From contig CP006667.1 in NCBI GenBank assembly GCA_000471925.1, forward strand, positions 1,240,001-1,304,000: a stretch of DNA of 64,000 nucleotides, written 5' to 3'. Both the position numbers and the translations under genes were made by a program. Below, piece by piece: positions 41,636-50,376 of this stretch; position 1 is the stretch's first letter; each line of letters starts with the position of its first letter. The DNA comes from Ralstonia pickettii DTP0602. Lineage in GTDB: Bacteria > Pseudomonadota > Gammaproteobacteria > Burkholderiales > Burkholderiaceae. The notes under the pieces were generated by a model, which was given only the letters and a program-made list of their open reading frames with translations, was not told the origin of the DNA and ran no database searches.

Positions 41636-43312
41636 ATGAAACGAGAATCGGAAGGCATCCTCGTCCTGGACAACGAGGGCAAGACGACATTTGCAAGCGG
41701 ACTGGGCCGCGACACGCTGGTCTCCGGTTCGCTCAGCCGCATGTGGCAGAACCGTGCCCGCGTTCCCGTCAAGCGGCTTTCCGCCATGACGGAACTGGAA
41801 CGCCCGCTGACGGTAGCGGCCATTCCTACGCGCGATGCCGTCTGCTTCCTGATCTTTGCCGTGCAGGAAGCCGACGAACTGACGGAATTCCTGGCCAGCG
41901 TGGATTCGGCCGAGGACATCCTCAGGCACTTTGTGACCGACCCCTACAAGGCCATGGTGGTGGTCGATACCGCGGGCAAGATCACCTACATGAGCCCCGT
42001 CCATGAGCGCTTCTTCCGGCTCAAGCATGGCGAGGCAATCGGCCGTCCGGTGACCGAGGTCATCGAGAACACCAAGCTCCAGGAGGTAGTGAAGACTGGC
42101 AAGGCGCAGGTCGCACAGCTGCAGGAGATGAATGGCGTCACGCGCGTCGTATCCCGCCTGCCGATCTTCGACAGCAACAAGCGGCTGGTGGCCGCCATCG
42201 GGCAGGTGATGTTCAAAGGGCCGGAGGCGATGCGGGAGCTGACCGGCGAGCTGGCGCGCGTCAAGCAGGAGCTGGACTTCTACAAGCGCGAGCTCTCAGG
42301 CATCCGCAATCGCAGTTACGGACTGGACCAGATTGTCGGCAGCAGCGATGCGGTACGCCGGCTCAAGGAGGACATCCTGCGGGTCGCGCCGCTCGACGTG
42401 CCGGTCCTGTTGGCCGGCGAGAGCGGCACGGGCAAGGAGATGGTCGCCCATGCCATCCATATGCTGAGCCCCCGCAGTGACAAACCGCTGATCCTCGTCA
42501 ATGCGGCGGCGATGCCCCCGAATCTCGTGGAAAGCGAGTTGTTCGGCTATGAGCCCGGGGCGTTTACGGGGGCGGACCGGAAGGGGCGGAAGGGCAAGTT
42601 CGAGGCCGCAGATACCGGCACCATGTTTCTGGATGAAATCGGCGACATGCCGATCGACATGCAGGTGAAGCTGCTGCGCGTGCTGCAGGACGGGCAGTTC
42701 GAGCGCATCGGCGGCGAACGGGCCCGGCATTCCGATTTCCGGCTGATTTCAGCCAGCAATCGTGACTTCAAGTCCATGATCGCCAGCTCGACGTTCCGGC
42801 TGGACCTGTTCTACCGGATCAGTGCGGTCACCTTGCGCCTGCCCGCGCTGCGCGATCGCCTTGAGGACATCCCGGAACTTGCTGACACCTTCCTTGAGGC
42901 ATTTGCGTCGCGCCACGGTGCCCCCAAGAAGGCCATTTCCGAGTCGGCCATCCGCTACCTGCAGTCTTGCGCCTGGCCGGGCAATATCCGGCAGTTGCAG
43001 CACGCGATCGAGCGTGCGGCGATCTTCTGCGATGGTCCTGCGTTGTCCATTGCCGACTTCGGCAGCCTCGAAGGTGCCGACCAGCCGCCGGGCAGGCGCC
43101 CGGCAGGCACCGAAAGCCTGGCCGGAAAGGGCAAGGCGGATATCCGCGAGGCCAAGGAACGGGTGGAGTGCGAGCTGATCCTCGAGGCCATGCGGCGCAC
43201 GGGTGGCAACAAGAAGCGCGTGGCGGAAGAGCTCGGTATCTCCCGCTCTTATCTCTACAAGCGGTTGAGCATGATGGAGGAGGCTCGCGATGACGAGCCG
43301 GCCTCCCGCTGA
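41636..43312 (+). CDS. Sigma-54-dependent transcriptional activator (PAS, AAA+, Fis-type HTH)
   Basis: A 558-residue bacterial enhancer-binding protein. A PAS domain lies at about 93-200 (AMVVVDTAGKITYMSPVHERF), followed by a helical linker at 200-222. The AAA+ domain has Walker A GESGTGKE (261-268), the sigma-54 contact loop GAFTGA (308-313) and Walker B TMFLDEIGD (329-337). The C-terminal HTH is around RTGGNKKRVAEELGISRSYLYKRL. No receiver domain is visible, so it probably senses a ligand or CoA intermediate through its N-terminal region and is not a phosphorelay partner. The ATG at 41636 follows GGTGGAG. Its divergent neighbour is the RpoN-promoted catabolic operon, the obvious target. Confidence 0.93.
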   Translation: MKRESEGILVLDNEGKTTFASGLGRDTLVSGSLSRMWQNRARVPVKRLSAMTELERPLTVAAIPTRDAVCFLIFAVQEADELTEFLASVDSAEDILRHFVTDPYKAMVVVDTAGKITYMSPVHERFFRLKHGEAIGRPVTEVIENTKLQEVVKTGKAQVAQLQEMNGVTRVVSRLPIFDSNKRLVAAIGQVMFKGPEAMRELTGELARVKQELDFYKRELSGIRNRSYGLDQIVGSSDAVRRLKEDILRVAPLDVPVLLAGESGTGKEMVAHAIHMLSPRSDKPLILVNAAAMPPNLVESELFGYEPGAFTGADRKGRKGKFEAADTGTMFLDEIGDMPIDMQVKLLRVLQDGQFERIGGERARHSDFRLISASNRDFKSMIASSTFRLDLFYRISAVTLRLPALRDRLEDIPELADTFLEAFASRHGAPKKAISESAIRYLQSCAWPGNIRQLQHAIERAAIFCDGPALSIADFGSLEGADQPPGRRPAGTESLAGKGKADIREAKERVECELILEAMRRTGGNKKRVAEELGISRSYLYKRLSMMEEARDDEPASR

Positions 43313-43324
43313 CAGTCCATCGCG

Positions 43325-43795
43325 CTATAGCATCGGAGACGTACGGTTCAGCACAGCCTTGAGGGCAAAGCTGGACCGTATGTGCTCGACGCCCTTGATG
43401 CGCGTCAGCGTCCGGGTCAGGAAGTTCTGATACGAGCCCATATCCGGTACCACCACGCGCAGGATGAAGTCCGCATCGCCGGTCATGGTGAAGCAGCTCA
43501 TGACTTCCGGGGCGACAACAATTTCCTTCTCGAAGCGGGCGATCGCGGCCTCTGACTGGTTCTCCAGTGTGACGGATACGAACACATTGAGTTCCCCGAT
43601 CAGCTTGCCTTCGTCCAGCCGCGCCACGTAGCCGCGGATATACCCCTGTTCCTCGAGCCTGTGGACGCGCTTGAGCGTAGGGGTCAGCGACAGCCCGATC
43701 CGTTCCGACAGTTCCCGCCAGCTCAGCCGCCCGTCGCGCGCCAGTTCCCGCAGGATCTGCAGGTCGGGTTTGTCGAGATTGTGGACATAGTTCAT
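43325..43795 (-). CDS. Lrp/AsnC family transcriptional regulator
   Basis: A 156-residue Lrp-like protein: HTH at LDKPDLQILRELARDGRLSW and LSERIGLSLTPTLKRVHRLE, then the RAM domain (LNVFVSVTLENQSEAAIARF, CFTMTGDADFILRVVVPDM, IRSSFALKAVLN). It is divergent from the indolepyruvate oxidoreductase gene, with 140 bases between. Lrp-type regulators in this arrangement usually sense an amino acid that the neighbouring enzymes degrade. Confidence 0.92.
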   Translation of the reverse strand: MNYVHNLDKPDLQILRELARDGRLSWRELSERIGLSLTPTLKRVHRLEEQGYIRGYVARLDEGKLIGELNVFVSVTLENQSEAAIARFEKEIVVAPEVMSCFTMTGDADFILRVVVPDMGSYQNFLTRTLTRIKGVEHIRSSFALKAVLNRTSPML

Positions 43796-43935
43796 TTGCT
43801 CTGTGCGCTCATCTTGCGATAGTTCAAACGTACTACAAAACGACTCAAATGTAATTCACTTTGGTGCAGATCGCTCCGGGCCGAAACCTAAACTAACTCA
43901 TCCATTTTCAAGATGAAATCCCCCCGGAGACACGC

Positions 43936-46900
43936 GTGGTTAATCAAGCGACGTTGCCCAGCGCATCGGGTTCGGCGGCAGCCGAGCAACGAACATTCCT
44001 GACCGGCATACAGGCACTTGTTCGCCTGCCGATGATACAGCGCGAGCTCGACCGTGCGCGCGGCCTCAGCACCGCCGGCCTGGTATCGGGCTACCGGGGG
44101 TCGCCGCTCGGCGCGTACGACCAGCAACTGTGGAAGGCATCGAAGCAACTCGCTGCCCATGATGTGGTGTTCCAGCCGGGCCTCAACGAAGACCTCGCCG
44201 CTACCGCCCTATGGGGTGCACAGATGCACCGCGCCTTCGGGGAAACGAAGGCCGACGGCGTCTTTGGCATCTGGTACGGGAAAGGCCCGGGCGTAGACCG
44301 CACGGGCGACGTCTTCCGCTGCGCCAACATGCTTGGCACGTCGAAACTGGGCGGCGTGCTCGCCGTTTCCGGCGACGACCACGCCGCGCAGTCGTCCACG
44401 TTTCCGCACCAGACCGACGGCATCTTTCATTCGGCATCGATTCCCGTGCTGCAGCCGGGCAATGTGCGCGAGGTCATCGAACTCGGCCTGGCCGGCATCG
44501 CGATGTCGCGCTTCTCCGGGCTATGGGTGTCGCTGAAGACGATCGCGGAGGTGGTTGAAACTGCTGCCACCGTCGACCTGGGTAGCTGGCCGGCCTTCGT
44601 CGAACCTGCCGACTTTGTCGCGCCCGCGCACGGACTTAACTGGGATCCGAGTGTGGCATGGCCGGGCCAGCGCGCGGAACTCGAGCGCCGCCTGATCGAA
44701 GAACGCCTTCCCGCCGCGCGCGCATGGGCACGGGCGAACCGGCTCGACCGGGTCGTGGTCGAGGCGCCCGCCAGGCGGCTTGGGATCATCACCGTCGGCA
44801 AGGCGCACCAGGACCTGATGCAGGCGTGCCGCGACCTTGGCCTGGCCGATGCCGACCTGCGCGCCATGGGTGTCTCCGTCTACAAGGTGGCGATGAGCTG
44901 GCCGCTGGAAACCGAGGGCGCGTGCGCGTTCGCGTCGGGGCATCGGGAAGTGCTCGTGGTGGAAGAGAAGCGCGCCAACGTCGAGGCCCAGCTCAAGCAG
45001 GCGCTGTTCCACCGGCCTGCATCGGAACGCCCCGTCGTCACCGGCAAGACCGACCAGGATGGCGCGGCGCTGCTGCCGGAAATTTCGGAGCTGAGTGCCC
45101 ACCTGGTTGCCGGCGTACTGGTGCGCCGGGTGCTGGCCAACGGCATCGACGCACCCTGGATGCAGGATCGCCTTGCCGTCCTCGACGCCGCCGCGAAGAA
45201 GCCTTCCGCCGCCGTCATCCCCATCCGCCAGCCGTACTTCTGCTCGGGCTGCCCGCACAACACCTCGACGCGCACACCTGACGGCTCGATCAGCAGCGGC
45301 GGGATCGGCTGCCACGTGATGGCGATCTCCCAGCCGGAACTGAAGACCAGGGTGATGAGCCACATGGGTGGCGAGGGCGCGCAGTGGGTCGGCGCGGCTC
45401 CGTTCTCCCGGACGGCGCACGTGTTCCAGAACCTCGGCGACGGCACTTACCAGCACTCCGGCCTGCTTGCCATCCGTGCCGCCATCGCCGCGAAGACCAA
45501 CATCACCTACAAGATCCTGTACAACGACGCGGTCGCGATGACCGGCGGGCAGCCGGCGGAGGGCGTGAACGATCCCGCCCGCATCACGCGGCAACTGCAC
45601 GCGGAGGGCGTGGGACGGATTACGCTGGTCACCGACGATCCCGCGCGCTGGCAGGGCAATAAGCCGCTGGCGCCAGGGGTGGAGGTCTTCCATCGCGACC
45701 AGCTCGATACGGTGCAGCGCCAGTTCAGGGAGATCGCCGGCGTCACGGCGATCGTCTATGAGCAGACCTGCGCGGCCGAGAAGCGGCGGCGCCGCAAGCG
45801 CAAGGAGATGCCGGATCCGGACCAGCGCCTGTTTATCAATCACCAGGTCTGCGAGGGTTGCGGCGATTGCTCGGTGCAGTCGAACTGCATCGCCATCGAG
45901 CCGCTCGAGACCGCGCTCGGGCGCAAGCGCACCATCAACCAGAGCGCCTGCAACAAGGACTTCTCCTGCGTCAAAGGCTTCTGCCCGAGCTTCGTCGAAG
46001 TGGAAGGTGTCGCGCTGCGCAAGCCGGACAAGCGACGGCTGGCCGCCATGGAGGCGGAGCTGGTTGCGCAACTCCCCGCACCGGCACTCCCCGCGCTGGA
46101 CGAGCCGTTCAATATCTACATCACCGGCATCGGCGGCACCGGCGTCCTGACGATGGGCGCCTTGCTCGGTGCGGCGGCAAGCTGCGATGACCTGTCGGCT
46201 ACGGTGCTCGACTTCACCGGCATGGCGCAGAAGAACGGTGCCGTTGTCAGCCAGGTGCGTATCGCCATGGCCGACTTCCAGATTCCGGCGTCGCGCATCG
46301 GCGAAGGGAAGGCCGACCTGTTGCTGGGCGCCGACCTGGTGGTGTCAGCGGCGGTCGACTCGCTGACCCGGCTGGCACCGGGCCGCACTGCCGCCGTCCT
46401 CAACCTTGCCGAAACGCCCACGCCGGATGTGATCCGCAACCGGGACGCCGCATTGCCGGTCAGGCTGATGCATGACCGGGTCCGCAGCCGGTGCCACGGC
46501 GCATCGTTCCATGCCATGGATGCAGGCGCGCTGGCGCAGCGCATCTTCGGCGATACGTTGCCGACGCATACCATGATGCTCGGTTATGCGTGGCAGCAGG
46601 GGCTGGTCCCGTTGAGCCGCGAAGCGATCGAGCAAGCAATCGAGCGCAATGGCGCGGCCGTCGAGATGAACAAGTCGGCGTTCAACTGGGGACGTATCGC
46701 CGTAGCCAGGCCAGAGGCACTGGATGCCATTGGGCAGCAGCCGCTTGCATCGAACCCGGAAGTGGACTCGCTGGACGCGCTGATCGATCTGCATCGACGC
46801 CAGCTCATCGCATACCAGGGCAACGACTATGCAAAGAAGTATCTCGACCTGATTGCCCTGGTGAGGGCTGCCGAGACCCAGGCGAAGCCCGGTAGCGAGG

Positions 46901-47451
46901 CATTCACGACGGCCGTGGCCCGCAGCGCCTACAAGCTGATGGCCTACAAGGACGAGTATGAGGTGGCCCGCCTGTACACCGCGCCGGCATTCCGGGAATC
47001 GTTGCAACACCAGTTCTCGCAGGCGGACAAGGTATCGATCTGGCTGGCACCGCCGCTTCTTTCCCGTACCGATCCGAAGACCGGCCGGCCGCAGAAGCGC
47101 AAGTTCGGGCCGTGGATCTTCCCTGTGCTCAAGGCGGTTTCCTGTCTTCGCGGGCTGCGGGGAACGCCGCTGGATGTCTTCGGCTACACCACCGAGCGAC
47201 GCGCGGAGCGACGCCTCATCGCGGAATATTTCCACGATATCCGCAAGGTTTGCTCGCGCCTCACGCCCCAGAACCTCCATCAGGCGGTCGAGTTTGCGGC
47301 AATGCCGATAGAGATTCGCGGCTTCGGTCCGGTGAAGGCGCAGGCCATGGAGGCCCATGCCGCGCGGCGTCCCGCGGTGCTGGCGGGGCTGATGGACCGG
47401 CCCGGCAGTGAAAGTGGCAAGCAACAACTCAGCAGCGTCAACGCTGCATGA
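43936..47451 (+). CDS. Indolepyruvate ferredoxin oxidoreductase family protein (fused alpha/gamma-type subunits)
   Basis: A single 1171-residue polypeptide that would oxidatively decarboxylate an aryl or branched 2-oxoacid to an acyl-CoA. The N-terminal part has LVSGYRGSPLGAYDQQLW and FQPGLNEDLAATALWGAQM (TPP pyrimidine domain), a central part has FCSGCPHNTST and GIGCHVMAI with ITYKILYNDAVAMTGGQPAEG (TPP diphosphate domain), then CEGCGDCSVQSNC and NKDFSCVKGFCPSF bind an iron-sulfur cluster, and NIYITGIGGTGVLTMGALLG begins the gamma-type domain. This fused form is typical of aerobic proteobacteria. The GTG start follows GGAG. The aminotransferase gene is 34 bases downstream. Confidence 0.93.
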   Translation: MVNQATLPSASGSAAAEQRTFLTGIQALVRLPMIQRELDRARGLSTAGLVSGYRGSPLGAYDQQLWKASKQLAAHDVVFQPGLNEDLAATALWGAQMHRAFGETKADGVFGIWYGKGPGVDRTGDVFRCANMLGTSKLGGVLAVSGDDHAAQSSTFPHQTDGIFHSASIPVLQPGNVREVIELGLAGIAMSRFSGLWVSLKTIAEVVETAATVDLGSWPAFVEPADFVAPAHGLNWDPSVAWPGQRAELERRLIEERLPAARAWARANRLDRVVVEAPARRLGIITVGKAHQDLMQACRDLGLADADLRAMGVSVYKVAMSWPLETEGACAFASGHREVLVVEEKRANVEAQLKQALFHRPASERPVVTGKTDQDGAALLPEISELSAHLVAGVLVRRVLANGIDAPWMQDRLAVLDAAAKKPSAAVIPIRQPYFCSGCPHNTSTRTPDGSISSGGIGCHVMAISQPELKTRVMSHMGGEGAQWVGAAPFSRTAHVFQNLGDGTYQHSGLLAIRAAIAAKTNITYKILYNDAVAMTGGQPAEGVNDPARITRQLHAEGVGRITLVTDDPARWQGNKPLAPGVEVFHRDQLDTVQRQFREIAGVTAIVYEQTCAAEKRRRRKRKEMPDPDQRLFINHQVCEGCGDCSVQSNCIAIEPLETALGRKRTINQSACNKDFSCVKGFCPSFVEVEGVALRKPDKRRLAAMEAELVAQLPAPALPALDEPFNIYITGIGGTGVLTMGALLGAAASCDDLSATVLDFTGMAQKNGAVVSQVRIAMADFQIPASRIGEGKADLLLGADLVVSAAVDSLTRLAPGRTAAVLNLAETPTPDVIRNRDAALPVRLMHDRVRSRCHGASFHAMDAGALAQRIFGDTLPTHTMMLGYAWQQGLVPLSREAIEQAIERNGAAVEMNKSAFNWGRIAVARPEALDAIGQQPLASNPEVDSLDALIDLHRRQLIAYQGNDYAKKYLDLIALVRAAETQAKPGSEAFTTAVARSAYKLMAYKDEYEVARLYTAPAFRESLQHQFSQADKVSIWLAPPLLSRTDPKTGRPQKRKFGPWIFPVLKAVSCLRGLRGTPLDVFGYTTERRAERRLIAEYFHDIRKVCSRLTPQNLHQAVEFAAMPIEIRGFGPVKAQAMEAHAARRPAVLAGLMDRPGSESGKQQLSSVNAA

Positions 47452-47485
47452 CTCAGGCGGCCAAGGAAACAAGGAAAACCACGAA

Positions 47486-48691
47486 ATGAAAAGCAACGAC
47501 ATCCAATTCTCGCGCCGGGCGCAGGCACTGACGAGTTCCGTCATCCGCGAAGTCCTGAAGCTGACGGAGAAGCCGGAAATCATCTCCTTCGCCGGTGGCC
47601 TGCCGTCCGCGCAGACCTTCCCTGTGGCGGCGCTCCGGGCCGCCTGCGAGCGCCTGTTTGCCGACGCTCCGGCAGCGGCGTTGCAGTATGCGCCGACCGA
47701 GGGGTTGCAGCCGCTGCGCCAGTGGGTGGCAGAGAAGCACGGCGTGGATGTTGCCAATGTGCTGATCACCACGGGCTCGCAGCAGGCATTAGACCTGCTG
47801 GCGAAGGTCTTCATCGACCCGGGCAGCAAGGTGCTGGTGGAAGCGCCGACCTACCTTGGCGCCTTGCAGGCGTTCTCGCTTTCCGAGCCGGCCTACACCG
47901 AGGTGCCGACCGACGACCAGGGCCTGCAGCCAGAGGCGCTGAGCGAAGCGCTCGTGGCCGGCGCTAGGTTCCTGTACACGATCCCGAACTTCCAGAATCC
48001 GACGGGGCGACGGCTGCCGCTCGAGCGCCGCAAGGAACTGGTGGCGCGAGCGCAGGAGTTCGGTGTCCTGCTGGTCGAGGACAACCCCTATGGCGAGTTG
48101 CGCTACAGCGGTTCGCCGCTGCCGTCGCTGCATTCGCTGAACCCGGAAGGCGTGATCTACATGGGGTCGTTCTCCAAGGTCCTGGCGCCGGGCCTGCGCC
48201 TGGGCTACATGCTGGCGCCGCCGGCGATCCACGCAAAGCTGGTGCAGGCAAAGCAGGCTTCCGACCTGCACACGCCCAGCTTCACGCAGCGCGTGGCCTA
48301 TGAAGTCCTGAAGACCGGCATGCTCGACAGCCATATCGCCTCGGTCTGCGATCTCTATGGCAAACACTGCGCGGCTATGCTCGATGCGCTGTCGCGACAC
48401 ATGCCCGAGGGGGTGCGGTGGAGCCGGCCGGAAGGGGGGATGTTTATCTGGGTCGAATTGCCGGCGGCCATCGACACCATGGCCTTGCTTGAGGATGCGG
48501 TAGCCAGGAACGTGGCCTTCGTTCCTGGCGCGCCGTTCTATGCCATCACGCCGCGCAACAACACCCTGCGGCTCGCCTTCGTCACGGTACCGCCGCAGAA
48601 GATCGAGGAGGGCATCGCCAGGCTCGGCGAGCTGGTTGCGAGCCATCTCCGGGCGCTGCAGCCGGCCGACCCGGTCGCGGAAGTCCAGTGA
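47486..48691 (+). CDS. PLP-dependent aminotransferase (2-aminoadipate/aromatic aminotransferase-like)
   Basis: A 401-residue fold-type I aminotransferase. IISFAGGLPSAQTFPVAAL and LQYAPTEGLQPLRQWVAE open the fold, ITTGSQQALDLLAKVFIDPG follows, YTIPNFQNPTGRRLP holds the NPTG motif, EDNPYGELRYSG the cofactor Asp/Tyr region, and YMGSFSKVLAPGLRLGYM the Schiff-base Lys. ATG at 47486 follows AAGGAAAA. In the operon it would convert an amino acid to the 2-oxoacid that the preceding oxidoreductase turns into acyl-CoA. Confidence 0.92.
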   Translation: MKSNDIQFSRRAQALTSSVIREVLKLTEKPEIISFAGGLPSAQTFPVAALRAACERLFADAPAAALQYAPTEGLQPLRQWVAEKHGVDVANVLITTGSQQALDLLAKVFIDPGSKVLVEAPTYLGALQAFSLSEPAYTEVPTDDQGLQPEALSEALVAGARFLYTIPNFQNPTGRRLPLERRKELVARAQEFGVLLVEDNPYGELRYSGSPLPSLHSLNPEGVIYMGSFSKVLAPGLRLGYMLAPPAIHAKLVQAKQASDLHTPSFTQRVAYEVLKTGMLDSHIASVCDLYGKHCAAMLDALSRHMPEGVRWSRPEGGMFIWVELPAAIDTMALLEDAVARNVAFVPGAPFYAITPRNNTLRLAFVTVPPQKIEEGIARLGELVASHLRALQPADPVAEVQ

Positions 48692-48700
48692 GGAGAAGCC

Positions 48701-49003
48701 ATGCGTAAAGGCTACTGGATCGCCTTGGTCGACGTCACCGATGTCGAGGGTTACAAGGGGTATATCGCGGCCAATAAGGCCGTGTTCGAGAAATTCGGCG
48801 GGCGCTTTATCATCCGCAACGGCGAGAAGGAAGTCGTGGAGGGATCGCTTCGTTCGCGCGTGGTGGTGATCGAGTTCAGGGACTACCAGACGGCCCTGAC
48901 ATGCTATCGGTCGCCCGAATATCGAGCAGCGATGGCGCTGCGCGAGCCTTATTCGCAAGGAGACATCGTCGTGATCGAAGGATATGAGGGGCTGCCCGCA
49001 TGA
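48701..49003 (+). CDS. DUF1330 family protein, paralogue 1
   Basis: A 100-residue dimeric alpha-beta barrel type protein of unknown role. KGYWIALVDVTDVEGYKGYI and FGGRFIIRNGEKEVVEGSLRSR are the family core, and VVVIEFRDYQTALTCYRSPEY follows. It is the same family as 50021-50338 and very similar over its full length. GAGGAGAAGCC precedes the ATG. It overlaps the quinone reductase gene by four bases (ATGA). Confidence 0.88.
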   Translation: MRKGYWIALVDVTDVEGYKGYIAANKAVFEKFGGRFIIRNGEKEVVEGSLRSRVVVIEFRDYQTALTCYRSPEYRAAMALREPYSQGDIVVIEGYEGLPA

Positions 49004-49980
49004 GCAAGACAAAGGCAATCAGGATCCGCGAGACCGGCGGACCGGAGGTCATGGAGTGGGTAGACGTTGACCTTGGCGAGCCACGCGCAGGCGAGGTCCA
49101 GGTCAGGCATCACGCCGTGGGGGTCAACTTCATCGACGTGTATTTCCGTACGGGCTTGTATCCGATGCCACTTCCCGGCGGCATCGGCATGGAGGCGTCG
49201 GGCGTGGTCACTGCCGTCGGCGACGGCGTGACCAGCTTCCGGGTTGGCGATCGGGTGGCCTATGCGGGCAGCGTGCCGGGCTCGTACGCGCTGGAACGCG
49301 GGGTTCCGGAGGGCGAGCTGATCCATATCCCGGACGGCGTGGGCTTCGAAGAGGCTGCCGCGGTGACGCTGCAGGGCCTGACGACGCAATACCTGCTGCG
49401 CAGGGCATATCGCGTGAAGGCCGGCGACACGATCCTGATCCATGCCGCCGCGGGAGGGGTGGGTTTGCTGGCCTGCCAGTGGGCCAGGGCGCTGGGCGCG
49501 CGGGTCATCGGCACGGTCAGCACCGATGAGAAGGCGGAACTGGCCCGCGCAAATGGATGCGACTTTCCCATCGTCTATTCCCGCGAAGACTTCGCCAGCC
49601 GAGTGCGTGAGATCACCGGCGGGGAAGGGGTGCCGGTGGTCTATGACTCCATCGGCAAGGACACCTATGTCGGATCGCTCGACTGCCTGGCCCCGCTCGG
49701 CACGTTCGTCAGCTTCGGGAACTCGTCCGGGCCGTTGCCGCCGATTGAGGCATTCGAGTTCACCAAACGAGGTTCGCTCTTCTTCACGCGGCCGCAGTTG
49801 TTCCACTATGCGGCCCGCCGAACCGATCTCGACGAGATGGCCGACGACCTGTTCTCCATGATGCAAAGCGGAACGGTGAAGGCGAACATCGGCAATCGCT
49901 ACGCACTCGACGATGCCGCACAGGCTCACATCGCCCTCGAGGGCAGGAAGACTACCGGATCCAGCGTATTGATTCCGTAG
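49000..49980 (+). CDS. Quinone oxidoreductase, QOR-like MDR family
   Basis: A 326-residue zinc-free NADPH:quinone reductase. KAIRIRETGGPEVMEWVDVD opens the catalytic domain, VNFIDVYFRTGLYPMPLPGG is the QOR-typical segment, ILIHAAAGGVGLLACQWARA is the NADPH site and GSLFFTRPQLFHYAARRTDL a late conserved block. It is closer to classical QOR than the enzyme at 31303. It lies between two DUF1330 genes in the indolepyruvate oxidoreductase operon. Confidence 0.9.
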   Translation: MSKTKAIRIRETGGPEVMEWVDVDLGEPRAGEVQVRHHAVGVNFIDVYFRTGLYPMPLPGGIGMEASGVVTAVGDGVTSFRVGDRVAYAGSVPGSYALERGVPEGELIHIPDGVGFEEAAAVTLQGLTTQYLLRRAYRVKAGDTILIHAAAGGVGLLACQWARALGARVIGTVSTDEKAELARANGCDFPIVYSREDFASRVREITGGEGVPVVYDSIGKDTYVGSLDCLAPLGTFVSFGNSSGPLPPIEAFEFTKRGSLFFTRPQLFHYAARRTDLDEMADDLFSMMQSGTVKANIGNRYALDDAAQAHIALEGRKTTGSSVLIP

Positions 49981-50020
49981 ATACAAGCACCAACCAAACG
50001 AAAACAGCCAGGAGCAATAG

Positions 50021-50338
50021 ATGCCCAAGGGATATTGGATCGGTCAGGTAGAGATTACCGACCCGGAGAAGTTCGCGGCGTATAGCGAAGCCAATCAGAT
50101 CGCCTATCGGAAGTATGGGGGCCGGTATCTGATCAGGGGTGGCAATGCCGACGTGGTCGAAGGCAGTTTCCGGTCGCGCCTGGTGGTGATCGAGTTCGAG
50201 AACTATGAAACCGCGCTCGCCTGCTACCGGTCACCGGAGTATCAGATCGCAGCCAGCCTGCGCAAGGCCGGATCGACCGGGGATGTCGTGGTGGTCGAAG
50301 GCTACGCTGGCGTGCAACCCGAGGACGTGAGCCTGTAA
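50021..50338 (+). CDS. DUF1330 family protein, paralogue 2
   Basis: A 105-residue DUF1330 protein. KGYWIGQVEITDPEKFAAYS, YGGRYLIRGGNADVVEGSFR and VVIEFENYETALACYRSPEY align residue by residue with the paralogue at 48701. CAGGAGCAA precedes the ATG. It is the last gene of the unit before a hairpin terminator. Confidence 0.88.
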   Translation: MPKGYWIGQVEITDPEKFAAYSEANQIAYRKYGGRYLIRGGNADVVEGSFRSRLVVIEFENYETALACYRSPEYQIAASLRKAGSTGDVVVVEGYAGVQPEDVSL

Positions 50339-50346
50339 GCGTGAAC

Positions 50347-50372
50347 GGTGGCGCACCTTGCGATGCGCCACC
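50347..50372. terminator. Bidirectional hairpin between convergent genes
   Basis: GGTGGCGCA (50347-50355) pairs perfectly with TGCGCCACC (50364-50372) in the short gap between the DUF1330 and MFS genes. No clear T-run is present. Confidence 0.55.
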
Positions 50373-50376
50373 ATGC

